From: Roseiflexus sp.
Lineage (GTDB): Bacteria > Chloroflexota > Chloroflexia > Chloroflexales > Roseiflexaceae
Reading direction: 5' to 3'
Length of the DNA: 64,000 nucleotides
Assembly (NCBI GenBank): GCA_025062325.1
Contig: JANXAL010000023.1
Location: forward strand, 1-64,000
In this document: piece after piece, positions 52,990 through 61,108 of the stretch
Layout of the letters: every line of letters starts with the position of its first letter
How positions within the stretch are numbered: the first letter of the stretch is position 1
Made by a program: the position numbers and the translations under genes
Notes under the pieces: generated by a model
Told to the model about the DNA's origin: nothing
Seen by the model: the letters and a program-made list of their open reading frames with translations, nothing else
The model's database searches: none

Positions 52990-53457
52990 ATGCCGCCTCT
53001 TCCGCAAACCGCACAACAGCGAGCGCAACGCGCAATCGCGCGGATTGAAGCGCTTGGCGGCGGCGGCGCCTTGCCAGCCGTGCTCACATCGCACGATGCT
53101 ATCGCCTGCATGGGACGCGCCTGGTTTCACGATCTGCTCCGCAGCGGACGGTTGCCCGGCGTCCAAGTGGTGCCGCAGGGCGTCTGGCGTTGTGATCGGG
53201 ATACGTTTGTTGAATGGCTGATGGAGGTAAGCCATGGCTCCACGACAGCGATGGACATCGCTGAGCGATCTTGTACGTCACGCGCTGCGGCAGCAGGAGT
53301 GGCTGTCGCTGCGCGAAGCAGCCGAACTCTATCGGGTCACCGACGAGACGATGCTGGCGTGGGTGCGTGCGGGCGCATTTCCGTCCAGAGTCATCGACGG
53401 ACGGACATGGGTGGCGCGCGCGGAACTCGAAGCGGCGCTGCGCCGAAAACCAGGTGA
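52990..53457 (+). CDS. Excisionase-like helix-turn-helix protein, gene 1 of the ATPase module
   Basis: 155 residues if the frame is read to its stop. Residues 1-80 form a believable small DNA-binding protein: LTSHDAIACMGRAWFHDLLR, then VPQGVWRCDRDTFVEWLMEV, similar to MerR/excisionase-type HTH_17 proteins. Beyond about residue 82 the composition turns Ser/Arg/Gly-rich and looks out of frame, and the next gene overlaps by 224 nt. Either the tail is real, or the ancestral stop was lost or a frameshift links the two HTH parts. GGAGG precedes ATG 52990. Confidence 0.6.
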   Translation: MPPLPQTAQQRAQRAIARIEALGGGGALPAVLTSHDAIACMGRAWFHDLLRSGRLPGVQVVPQGVWRCDRDTFVEWLMEVSHGSTTAMDIAERSCTSRAAAAGVAVAARSSRTLSGHRRDDAGVGACGRISVQSHRRTDMGGARGTRSGAAPKTR

Positions 53458-53476
53458 TTGCAATGACAACGACTGA
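53234..53476 (+). CDS. Second helix-turn-helix protein, gene 2 of the ATPase module
   Basis: 80 residues. WLSLREAAELYRVTDETMLA, then WVRAGAFPSRVIDGRTWVAR is a clear HTH_17/excisionase fold and resembles the domain in the preceding gene. GGAGG lies upstream of its ATG inside gene 1. It overlaps gene 3 by 14 nt. It could regulate the module or act as a recombination directionality-type factor. Confidence 0.8.
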   Translation: MAPRQRWTSLSDLVRHALRQQEWLSLREAAELYRVTDETMLAWVRAGAFPSRVIDGRTWVARAELEAALRRKPGDCNDND

Positions 53477-53888
53477 TCGCAGTGATTCCTTGATCGACGT
53501 GCTGATGCGCGCTCTGCAATCAGCGTCTGCGGCGCCTGCAGACGTTGCTGACAGAGTCGCTTCGTTCGATCCTTTCAGTACTTTGTCGCCATCTCCGTCG
53601 TTAGGGCTGTCGGTTGAACGTCTTGCAGCAATCGTGACCATGCTGGCGGCAGCGCCGACGATTGTGGCGGCGACACCGCCGGGAGTCACCAAAGGACGCA
53701 TATCTGCTCTTCTTGCGCCGGAAGAGCGACGCCACGCCGCCCTGATTATGGAGTGGCTCGACAAGGCGGGCGTCCTCGTCGAGCCGCGTTCCGAAGCGCT
53801 GCGTTGGCGTGAACCGCGCCCGTTTTGCAGCGATGACATCGACTGGATCGTTGCACGGGTTCGGTTGGTACACACGGAGGCGCCATGA
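53463..53888 (+). CDS. Winged-helix-like small protein, gene 3 of the ATPase module
   Basis: 141 residues. The N-terminal half is Ala/Ser/Pro-rich and low in order; the C-terminal half (GRISALLAPEERRHAALIME, WLDKAGVLVEPRSEALRWRE) looks like a winged helix, as found at the end of FtsK and coupling ATPases. Its stop overlaps the ATPase start (ATGA). It may supply DNA recognition in trans to the ATPase; that is inference. Confidence 0.65.
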   Translation: MTTTDRSDSLIDVLMRALQSASAAPADVADRVASFDPFSTLSPSPSLGLSVERLAAIVTMLAAAPTIVAATPPGVTKGRISALLAPEERRHAALIMEWLDKAGVLVEPRSEALRWREPRPFCSDDIDWIVARVRLVHTEAP

Positions 53889-56803
53889 GCCGGGGATCGA
53901 TCCGTAACAGAGAAGCCAGTCCGCCGCCAGCAACCCGTCCGCCACGCCCCGATCTGCCGCTGCACATCGTGCGCGCGCTGGCGTTTGTCTGTATTGCACT
54001 GGCATTCGCCCGCCCGCTAGCGTTGCCGCTGATCGCGGCATTCCCGCCAGCGTCATTTTCGGCGCTCCGCTTGATGAACGATCCGGCGATTGCCTTGCTT
54101 GCGTTGCTGCACTATGTGTTTGAACCGTCGATCTTTCCGGCAATTGTCATCAGCGCTCAGACAGCGCTGTATGTTCTGCTGGGCGAACTCTTGTTCGCCC
54201 TGGCGACGGTAACCCTGTCTCGTCATATGGCGCAGCGCGCAGTGCGCTCGCCGCTGTGCCTGCGGATCCGCCCGACCCATCACGCCGCAGAGCGCACCGG
54301 ACCGGTCGCAAAACCTGGCGCCCTTATGCGGTTGATCCACGGAGGCACGACGTTGCGTTCCTGGATGTACGCGGCGCCGCGCTACACCCTGCTCGTCAGC
54401 GGCGCGCCAGACCTGCCTGCTGAACTGGGAACGTTGATCACAGGTTCGCCGGAAGAGCGCCAGCGCACGATGGCTGCACTGGATGGCGCAGTGCGCAGCA
54501 GTGCGCCAGGAACGCTGATCAGCGCCTCCGATGATCCGCTGCTGGCTGCGGCGACGCCGGGGCGCTGGATCGCCTGGCAGCGCTTCGGGCTGGCGCTGCC
54601 GCCAGCCTACCCGCTCCACGCGCCGACCGTCGCTATCGAGACCGAACTGGCAGGCGTGTTGCTGGCAGCGGTACGCCCGTATGCGAGCGTAGCCCATGCC
54701 GGGCTGGAGATGGCGCTGCACCCTCAGATCGGTTGGGCGTTGGGGCGGCAGTGGCGGGCGCGCGCAACGGCGCTGAAACTGGCGCTCGAACAGCGCCAGG
54801 ATTACGCGCTGGCGCCGGATATTGCTGCAATCGAGGCAAAACTGGGCGATGCGGCGTTCGAGGCGACCATCGTGGCAACTGCGGTTGCCGAACGTCTCGA
54901 CGATGCCATCGCCGCGCTGCACGCCATCGGCGATGCGCTCGGCGCCTTTCAGCAGCGCACCGCCAGTCGTCTGCAACGCCTCGTCCCGGTTGGTCGTATC
55001 TCGATACACCAGGTATCCGATGGAAATGCAGCCAACGTCATCACTCGCCTGCGCACGCCGCTCGTTGCGCCGCCGCCTGCGCTCCTGTTGCCGTTCCGTC
55101 TCTGGCGCGGACCAGATATTCTGACTGCGGGGGAACTCGGCTATCTCTGGAACCCGTCCTCCACGCCATCGAGCGGATTGGTGCGCTGTGATCCGTGTCG
55201 TCGAATCGCAGCGCCGCCGCACGCCTTCTGCGGCAGCGATCCGGAACGCATCGTGGTGGGATATGCCACCCATACCGATGGGCAGCGTGCGCCGGTTGGA
55301 CCGACGCTGCGCGATCTGCGCCAGATCCTGCACCTGACCGCTGGCATGGGCGCCGGGAAGAGCCGGTTGCTGGCAAACCTGTGTCAGCAACTTGTGCCGC
55401 ACGGGTTTATGCTCATCGACGGCAAGGGCGACGACCGGGGCGGCAGTCTGGTGGATACGGTGCGGCAGCTCATCCCGCTGGCAGACGAAGAGCGGCTGAT
55501 TCTGCTCGATCCCCTCGATACCGCCTGGCCTATCGGTCTGAATCCGCTGGCGGGCGTGGACGCCGCGCAGCCGGGTGGCGCCGACCTGGCGCTGGGGCAG
55601 ATTCTGGCCACCTTTGCGCGTATCGACCCTGGAACGTGGGAACGGTCGCCTGGCATGCAGCAGTTCGCGCGGATGGCGGCACTGCTCGTGCTGGAAGGCG
55701 AAGCGCGTCCTACGCTGGCGCACGTCAAGCAGGCGTTGCTCGACGAAGCGTACCGGGAGGAATTGCTGCAATCAACGCGCAATATCGAGGTTGTCAGTTT
55801 CTGGCGTGAAACATATCTGCGCCTGGGAGAGGGGCAACGATCCAGTTGCGACGCGCTGCTGCGGCGGTTTGATGCGCTGCTGACCCCTGAAACGACGCGC
55901 TACTTGGTGGCGCAGGCGCAACCGACGCTCGATCTGGCGCAGATGATCGCCAACCGCATGATCGTCCTCGTGCCATTGCCCGATGTGGCGCTGGGCGGGC
56001 TGGCTGGCGCCGTCGGGATGCTGATTGCCCAGGCGTTTGTGCGCGCCGCATTCAGTCGGAGCGGCGGCGACCAGAATCGCCACGACTATCCGCTGGTCAT
56101 TGACGAGTTGCAGGTGCTGCTTGGCAATAGCGACACAACCGACATGGCGACCGCTATCACCCGTCTGCGGTCGCTGGGCATCCCGGCGATCTACGCCCAT
56201 CAGGCGCTGGCGCAGTTGGGTAATCTGCGCGACCTGATGCTGATCAACGCAGGCAACCGGATCATGCTGCAAACTCAGGAACCCGACGCAAGCATCTATG
56301 CGCGCGCCTACGCCGCCAGCGGTCTCACCGCTGCCGACCTGAGCGGGCAGCCGCCGCACGATCACCAGTACGCCATCTTGCGCTGCCGCGGCGTAGTCGC
56401 AGGACCGTTTTCAATGCAACCGCTCCCCTGGCCCGTTATCCGGGATGAACCTCCGCCACCCTATGCCGGACCTCAATGGCGCGAGGTTCTTCCTGAAGAC
56501 GGCGATCCGGCGGATCGCTTGATTGCACAGCTTGTGTACGATGCCAATACCAGCGCGAGCGCCGCACGAGAACTGGCGCAACTTGGCGATGAGGACTGGC
56601 GCCGCCTGCTCCATCGCTGGGAGTGCATCAGGCGCTGCCAACGCCAGTATATTCTGGATCATCCGGGCTGCATTCCCGACCGGTTGGAGCGTCAGCGCTG
56701 GCTCTCGCGCCTGTATGCGGCGCGTCCGCGGGTGCTGGCGGCGGCGGAGTATCTGCGCGGGCGTCAAAAAAGATCGCATCAGAAAGCCTTAAACACGAGT
56801 TGA
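53885..56803 (+). CDS. Membrane-anchored coupling-type (VirD4/TraG-HerA-like) ATPase, gene 4 of the module
   Basis: 972 residues. Three hydrophobic segments (about 27-52, 57-78, 85-118) anchor it. A long helical middle region (about 130-440) precedes the motor. Walker A is GMGAGKS (487-493) in HLTAGMGAGKSRLL, and Walker B is YPLVIDELQVLL (Asp740-Glu741). GIPAIYAHQALAQLGNLRDL and NAGNRIMLQTQEPD are the conserved sensor stretches of T4SS coupling proteins. It probably moves DNA or protein through a membrane. The C-terminus is basic (YLRGRQKRSHQKA). No relaxase, VirB or integrase is nearby. Confidence 0.82.
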   Translation: MSRGSIRNREASPPPATRPPRPDLPLHIVRALAFVCIALAFARPLALPLIAAFPPASFSALRLMNDPAIALLALLHYVFEPSIFPAIVISAQTALYVLLGELLFALATVTLSRHMAQRAVRSPLCLRIRPTHHAAERTGPVAKPGALMRLIHGGTTLRSWMYAAPRYTLLVSGAPDLPAELGTLITGSPEERQRTMAALDGAVRSSAPGTLISASDDPLLAAATPGRWIAWQRFGLALPPAYPLHAPTVAIETELAGVLLAAVRPYASVAHAGLEMALHPQIGWALGRQWRARATALKLALEQRQDYALAPDIAAIEAKLGDAAFEATIVATAVAERLDDAIAALHAIGDALGAFQQRTASRLQRLVPVGRISIHQVSDGNAANVITRLRTPLVAPPPALLLPFRLWRGPDILTAGELGYLWNPSSTPSSGLVRCDPCRRIAAPPHAFCGSDPERIVVGYATHTDGQRAPVGPTLRDLRQILHLTAGMGAGKSRLLANLCQQLVPHGFMLIDGKGDDRGGSLVDTVRQLIPLADEERLILLDPLDTAWPIGLNPLAGVDAAQPGGADLALGQILATFARIDPGTWERSPGMQQFARMAALLVLEGEARPTLAHVKQALLDEAYREELLQSTRNIEVVSFWRETYLRLGEGQRSSCDALLRRFDALLTPETTRYLVAQAQPTLDLAQMIANRMIVLVPLPDVALGGLAGAVGMLIAQAFVRAAFSRSGGDQNRHDYPLVIDELQVLLGNSDTTDMATAITRLRSLGIPAIYAHQALAQLGNLRDLMLINAGNRIMLQTQEPDASIYARAYAASGLTAADLSGQPPHDHQYAILRCRGVVAGPFSMQPLPWPVIRDEPPPPYAGPQWREVLPEDGDPADRLIAQLVYDANTSASAARELAQLGDEDWRRLLHRWECIRRCQRQYILDHPGCIPDRLERQRWLSRLYAARPRVLAAAEYLRGRQKRSHQKALNTS

Positions 56804-56920
56804 AAACGTTCGATGGCATTTCACAGCGTCCTGATGAGGAAACATACTTGACAAACGCTGTATACTGCGTATTGAAGAGAAAAAGTCATACGACAGCTCC
56901 ACAGAAAGGATAGAAGCAGT

Positions 56921-57199
56921 ATGCAGAAAACCGACTTCATCAAGGCGGTCGCCGAGCGAGCGAACCGGTCGCAGAAGGAGACGAAGGAAATCGTCGATGC
57001 GGCGCTGGAAGTCATTACCGAGGCGTTGAAGCGCGGTGAGAAAGTCACGCTCACCGGCTTCGGGACGTTCGAGGTGCGGCAGCGCCAGGCGCGCGAGGGG
57101 GTGAATCCGCAGACCCGCACGAAGATCCACATTCCGGCGACCCGGACGCCTGGCTTCAGCGCCAGCAGCACCCTGAAGAACGCTGTGAAGGAGGGGTAA
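56921..57199 (+). CDS. hup: HU-family DNA-binding protein
   Basis: 92 residues. MQKTDFIKAVAERANRSQKE and GFGTFEVRQRQAREGVNPQT and TKIHIPATRTPGFSAS are textbook HU. It bends and compacts DNA as a dimer. AGAAAGGATAGAAGC precedes the ATG. It is followed by a good terminator. Confidence 0.95.
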   Translation: MQKTDFIKAVAERANRSQKETKEIVDAALEVITEALKRGEKVTLTGFGTFEVRQRQAREGVNPQTRTKIHIPATRTPGFSASSTLKNAVKEG

Positions 57200-57229
57200 G
57201 GTTCGCTTCGGGCGATCCGGTAAAGCCGT

Positions 57230-57270
57230 GCGCGTCAGCGAAGCGCTCGCTGGCGCGCGTTTGTTCTACA
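57230..57270 (+). terminator. Terminator of the HU gene
   Basis: GCGCGTCAGCGA (57230-57241), loop AGCGC, TCGCTGGCGCGC (57247-57258; one U-G pair), then GTTTGTTCT. It lies 31 nt after the stop. Confidence 0.7.
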
Positions 57271-57298
57271 GGTACAAGCGCGGTTTGTCATGATCAGG

Positions 57299-57396
57299 AA
57301 TACGGATTTACTCGGACCGCGACGAACTCACGCGGATCCGCTTGCGATAGAAGGCGACTGATCCGTGCCTATCCGTCGCAATCCTGCGAATCCGGG
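57299..57396. repeat. ACGGAT hairpin repeat, copy 3
   Basis: ATACGGATTTACTCGGACC, ACTCACGCGGATCCGC and the inverse GATCCGTGCCTATCCGTCGC form an imperfect stem, related to copies at 27346 and 28077. The gap 57271-57552 shows no gene. Confidence 0.55.
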
Positions 57397-57487
57397 GGCT
57401 CCTGTGCACCCTACAACCGGCGCGTCGAAACGTTGTGCATGGCTGCTCCCCATGACAACATTGCCTTGCGCATCTAAACGTTATCAA

Positions 57488-57504
57488 GTATACTTTTCGT
57501 ATAC
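57488..57504. promoter_or_regulatory. Inverted repeat GTATAC-N5-GTATAC
   Basis: Two GTATAC hexamers separated by TTTTC, 49 bp before the TRAP binding-protein gene; the TATACT within it could double as a -10. It may be an operator. Confidence 0.45.
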
Positions 57505-57552
57505 CCCTCCTTTGGTTCAACAGATGGTTCTGAAGCAAGGAGCAGCAACACC

Positions 57553-58761
57553 ATGCAACGACGAGTGTTTCTTCGCAGCGTCGCGGCGGGCAGTGCGGCC
57601 CTGACGGCTGTCACCCTGGCAGCGTGCGGTCAGGCGCCGGCGCCAGCCCAGCAGGCGACGACCGCTCCCGGTCAGCAGGCGACGACTGCACCAGCCCAGC
57701 AGGCGACGACTGCGCCGGCAGCAACCGCGCCACAGGCGCAGGCGCCAGCCCAGACGACTGAAATGCCCGCGCTTGAGTGGGACATGGCTACCAGTTGGCC
57801 TGTTGCACTCGACACGATCTTTGGCGGCGCTCAGACAGTCGCAGACCGTGTGGCGGCAATGACCGACGGAAAGTTCAAGATTAAGCCGCGTGCGGCAGGC
57901 GAACTTGCACCTGCTCTCCAGGTACTCGACGTGGTGCAGCAGGGCGCCGTTCCGATCGGTCATACTGCATCGTATTACTATGTTGGTAAGAGCCCAGTCA
58001 CTGCATTTGGCACCTCGCTGCCCTTTGGTCTCAATGCCCAGCAACAGAATGCCTGGCTGTACGAAGGCGGCGGACTGGAGAAACTGCAGGCAGTGTATGC
58101 CAAACTCTTCAACGTTATCCAGTTCCCGGCTGGCAACACCGGCACTCAGATGGGCGGCTGGTTCCGTAAGGAGATCAATACTGTCGCCGACCTCCAGGGT
58201 CTCAAGATGCGCATCCCCGGTCTCGGTGGCCAGGTGCTGACTAAACTTGGCGTTACAGTGCAGGTCATCCCAGGTGGCGAAATCTTCCAGGCATTGCAGA
58301 CCGGCGCCGTCGACGCGGCGGAGTGGGTCGGGCCGTATGACGACGAGAAACTTGGTCTGAACAAAGCGGCAAAGTTCTACTACTATCCAGGATGGTGGGA
58401 GCCGGGTCCGACGCTAGAAGTGCAGATCAATCTCGACAAATGGAATGAGCTGCCCAAGGCGTATCAGGAGGCGATCAAGACGGCGGCGGCTGAGGCGAAC
58501 ATTACGATGCTGGCGCGGTACGATGCGCGCAACCGCGAAGCCCTCAAGCGCCTGGTGGAGGGCGGCGTCCAACTGAAACCCTACAGCCGCGAAATCCTTG
58601 AGGCCGCTGAAAAGGCTGCGTTCGAACTGTATGATGAGTTCGCCGCCAAGGACGCCGATTTCAAAGCGATCTACGAGGATTGGAAGGCGTTCCGCGCGGC
58701 GATCTACGAGTGGCACAAGGTGAACGAGGCAGGGTACACCAACTACGCCTATAGCAAGTAG
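57553..58761 (+). CDS. TRAP transporter binding lipoprotein (DctP family), orphan
   Basis: 402 residues. The N-terminus combines a twin-arginine motif (RRVFLRS) with a lipobox (TLAAC, Cys25), so export by Tat and lipid anchoring are likely. A QQATTAP repeat linker occupies about 33-70. The mature domain has [47 protein letters not shown] and [20 protein letters not shown], as in TakP-type proteins that bind 2-oxoacids or related carboxylates. No DctQ or DctM follows, so the membrane partners must lie elsewhere. Confidence 0.9.
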   Translation: MQRRVFLRSVAAGSAALTAVTLAACGQAPAPAQQATTAPGQQATTAPAQQATTAPAATAPQAQAPAQTTEMPALEWDMATSWPVALDTIFGGAQTVADRVAAMTDGKFKIKPRAAGELAPALQVLDVVQQGAVPIGHTASYYYVGKSPVTAFGTSLPFGLNAQQQNAWLYEGGGLEKLQAVYAKLFNVIQFPAGNTGTQMGGWFRKEINTVADLQGLKMRIPGLGGQVLTKLGVTVQVIPGGEIFQALQTGAVDAAEWVGPYDDEKLGLNKAAKFYYYPGWWEPGPTLEVQINLDKWNELPKAYQEAIKTAAAEANITMLARYDARNREALKRLVEGGVQLKPYSREILEAAEKAAFELYDEFAAKDADFKAIYEDWKAFRAAIYEWHKVNEAGYTNYAYSK

Positions 58762-58884
58762 GGACGCCCCTCTGTAGGCGCTCCCAATGGATAGGGCAAT
58801 TGCGGGCAGGGCAGGCCTCCGTGCCTGCCCCTACGAGGACAGAGACATTTACGGTAGGGGCGCTCCCCCTGGGCGCCCGCGATA
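58762..58884. repeat. Hairpins GGGCAGGC and GGGGCGC after the TRAP gene
   Basis: GGGCAGGC (58809-58816) pairs with GCCTGCCC (58823-58830); a GGGGCGCTCCCCCTGGGCGCCC motif follows. They end both convergent genes and resemble the pair at 25823-25905. Confidence 0.5.
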
Positions 58885-59955
58885 CTATCTGAGTACGTCC
58901 GACAATCTTCGCACCTCGAACCCCATTGCTGCAAATCGATCCAGAATCGTCGGCAGTGCATCGGCAGTTGCTTCACTGCCGCAGTGCGCCAGAATGATTG
59001 CACCGCGCAAGTCTTCCGGGCTAAGTTTTCGGGTCACCCGCTCAACCAGAAACTCCGGCGTCTTCGGTTCGCCAACCGAATCCAGGCTGTCGAGCGTCCA
59101 GTAGACTGGCAGATACCCTTCCGACAGGGCCACGCGTAGCACCCGTTCGTTGTACGCACCATATGGCGGACGGAAGAAGGGTCGCGTTGTCGCTCCCGGC
59201 GCAATCTCCTGCAGGATCTCCTCGGTTTCGTTCAGTTCGCGGCGGATGGCGTCATCATCGAGCGTTGTCAGGTCGGGATGGTTCGTCGTGTGGTTGGCGA
59301 GTTCGTGACCGTCCGCTACCATCCGCCGCACCAGGTCGGGATTAGCGCGCATCCAGCGTCCGGTCAGGAAAAAGGTGATCGTTATGCCGCGTTTGCGCAA
59401 CGCCTCCAGGATGCGCGGCGTCGGCGCCGCACCTGCGCCAGCGTCGAAGGTCAGGGCGATCCAGGGGCGCTCTGTGCCGCCGCGTCGCACCAGCAGCGCA
59501 TCACCTGCGTCAGAGGGCGCAAGCAGTGGCACAACCAGCTCTCTGCCAACACGCAGCGGCGCTTTGAGTCGGTTGTATGTTTCAATAAGATCGACAGTGC
59601 TATTGTAGCGTTCCGCAATCTGTTCGAGCGTCTCACCTGGAGCGACCCGATGCCCCGCATAGCCAATGATGCGCAGTGGGATGGCCGTGGACGGAGGCTC
59701 AGGCGTTGGCGGCGTGGGCGCAACAGTTGGAACAGGGAACGCGGTTGGCAGCAGCGCATTCGGTGTCGTTGACAGCAATGCGGTCGATGTGACCGAAATG
59801 CTAGCAGTCGGCGCTGGAAGAACAGGCGTCGCTGCTGGTTCGAGCGCCAGCGGCGTCGGCGGGCGATGCGCCACGTCGTTAAGGAACCAGCCCAGCGCAA
59901 TTCCTGTCAGCAGGGTTATGATGATGAGTGGGAGACTTGTACTGCACTTTTCCAT
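58885..59955 (-). CDS. Polysaccharide deacetylase with LysM domain
   Basis: 356 residues. One membrane segment (about 8-25), a Pro/Thr-rich linker (about 30-95), a LysM domain (about 102-145: RVAPGETLEQIAERYNSTV) and a NodB deacetylase domain (about 160-350) with TFDAG, HTTNHPD, RPPYG and LAHC motifs. The usual TFDDG appears as TFDAG, so the second Asp is replaced. It probably acts on peptidoglycan or surface glycans outside the membrane. ATG 59955 was chosen; a TTG lies at 59967. Confidence 0.85.
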   Translation of the reverse strand: MEKCSTSLPLIIITLLTGIALGWFLNDVAHRPPTPLALEPAATPVLPAPTASISVTSTALLSTTPNALLPTAFPVPTVAPTPPTPEPPSTAIPLRIIGYAGHRVAPGETLEQIAERYNSTVDLIETYNRLKAPLRVGRELVVPLLAPSDAGDALLVRRGGTERPWIALTFDAGAGAAPTPRILEALRKRGITITFFLTGRWMRANPDLVRRMVADGHELANHTTNHPDLTTLDDDAIRRELNETEEILQEIAPGATTRPFFRPPYGAYNERVLRVALSEGYLPVYWTLDSLDSVGEPKTPEFLVERVTRKLSPEDLRGAIILAHCGSEATADALPTILDRFAAMGFEVRRLSDVLR

Positions 59956-59971
59956 ACCATCCGCCAATACG

Positions 59972-60487
59972 CTATCTTGATCGACGGATGTTTGCTCGCA
60001 GAAGTTCCCGAAACTCGTCTATCGCTTTCTGATCAGCAAATGCGCGCTTTGGCACCACCGAATACGCCCAGCGACCATGGATCAACACGAAGACGCGGTC
60101 ACTCTCGACAAACGATTGGTAGCGGTCCCAGGGACGACTGATCCGTTCTGTACCGAAGCAAAAATGGACGCCCTTGCGGTCAAAGACGGTTTCTATCGGC
60201 TGGCGCAATGCTGGACTGCTGCGAAAAGCAGACCAGACGAGCAGCAGCGGTACGGGATCAAACCAGGTGAACAACCCAAGCGCCAGCAGCAGCAGCGCCG
60301 CCGGTTGCACTCCTGCTGTCAACGATATCCACACGGCGCTGAAGATGGCGATCACAGCGACGCCTTTGTAGAACAGGTGCTTGCGCGTCGAGCGCTGGTA
60401 AAGTCGACAGGCGTGGAGTTGTTCGTCAAGCGTGTGGGTGTATCGCAGCGTCACGCTTTGTGCACTCGCTGATGTTGCTGCTGTCAT
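59972..60487 (-). CDS. YcxB-like membrane protein
   Basis: 171 residues. A pair of hydrophobic helices (about 42-60 and 62-88) and a C-terminal domain ([40 protein letters not shown]) match the YcxB-like family. Function is unknown. Its start overlaps the LysM gene stop by 4 nt (ATGA). It is the middle gene of the mutS2-to-deacetylase run. Confidence 0.8.
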   Translation of the reverse strand: MTAATSASAQSVTLRYTHTLDEQLHACRLYQRSTRKHLFYKGVAVIAIFSAVWISLTAGVQPAALLLLALGLFTWFDPVPLLLVWSAFRSSPALRQPIETVFDRKGVHFCFGTERISRPWDRYQSFVESDRVFVLIHGRWAYSVVPKRAFADQKAIDEFRELLRANIRRSR

Positions 60488-61101
60488 GGAATAATCAACT
60501 CCTGTCCAATACGCAAGTTATCGGCGGCGGCAGGCGTCAGATTATTGGCGCGCAGCAGCGCCTCGACTGTCACGCCGTTGCGTTCTGCAATTGCGCGCAG
60601 CGTGTCTCCTGGTTGCACGACATACCGCCGCAGACCCGTCTGTTGTGTAGGGGTGGCAGTCGGTTCGGGCGTCGCCGTTGGCGCGGCGGTCGGTTCGGGC
60701 GTCGCCGTCGGCGCAGCGGTCGGTTCGGGCCTCGCCTTCGGCGCGGCAGTCGGTTCGGGCATTGTGATCGATTCCGGTGTTGCTGTTGCCGCTGCGGGTT
60801 GTACTGCTGGTGTGTCGGTAATCTCCTCTGGCGACAGAACGCTGGTCGGCAGAATCGAAGGCGCTTCGACAACAGGCGCGGCAATTGGCTGCATCACAGT
60901 CAATCCGGCGATGCGCAGGCTCGACGTATCGCTGCGCGCCAGGACGAAGACCGCGCTAAACGCTGCCCCGAAGATGATAACTGCTAGCGTCAAACGCACC
61001 CGCTCATTGAGGCGCTGCCGCGTCAGCCGCAGCGCGATGGCGCCGATCAGCGGCAACAGGAGCGCCGTTAGCAGGAGCGAGAACACCATCCACTGCGACA
61101 T
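60484..61101 (-). CDS. LysM-domain membrane protein
   Basis: 205 residues. Two hydrophobic segments (about 4-24, 36-57), then a low-complexity linker with a ten-residue period ([10 protein letters not shown] type, four copies) and a C-terminal LysM domain ([20 protein letters not shown]). It probably anchors at peptidoglycan. The nucleotide repeat lies at about 60655-60765 and may vary in copy number. It starts 7 bp after mutS2. Confidence 0.85.
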   Translation of the reverse strand: MSQWMVFSLLLTALLLPLIGAIALRLTRQRLNERVRLTLAVIIFGAAFSAVFVLARSDTSSLRIAGLTVMQPIAAPVVEAPSILPTSVLSPEEITDTPAVQPAAATATPESITMPEPTAAPKARPEPTAAPTATPEPTAAPTATPEPTATPTQQTGLRRYVVQPGDTLRAIAERNGVTVEALLRANNLTPAAADNLRIGQELIIP

Positions 61102-61108
61102 AGTCGGG

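Noticed and set aside
54053-55771. 572-codon open frame on the minus strand
   Set aside because: Antisense to the coupling ATPase, with Arg/Gln-rich nonsense composition and no ribosome site or domain.
56848-56866. TTGACA plus TATACT as HU promoter
   Set aside because: The hexamers are only 7 bp apart. TTGACA may still work with a weak -10 such as TATTGA at 56870, but this is not convincing.
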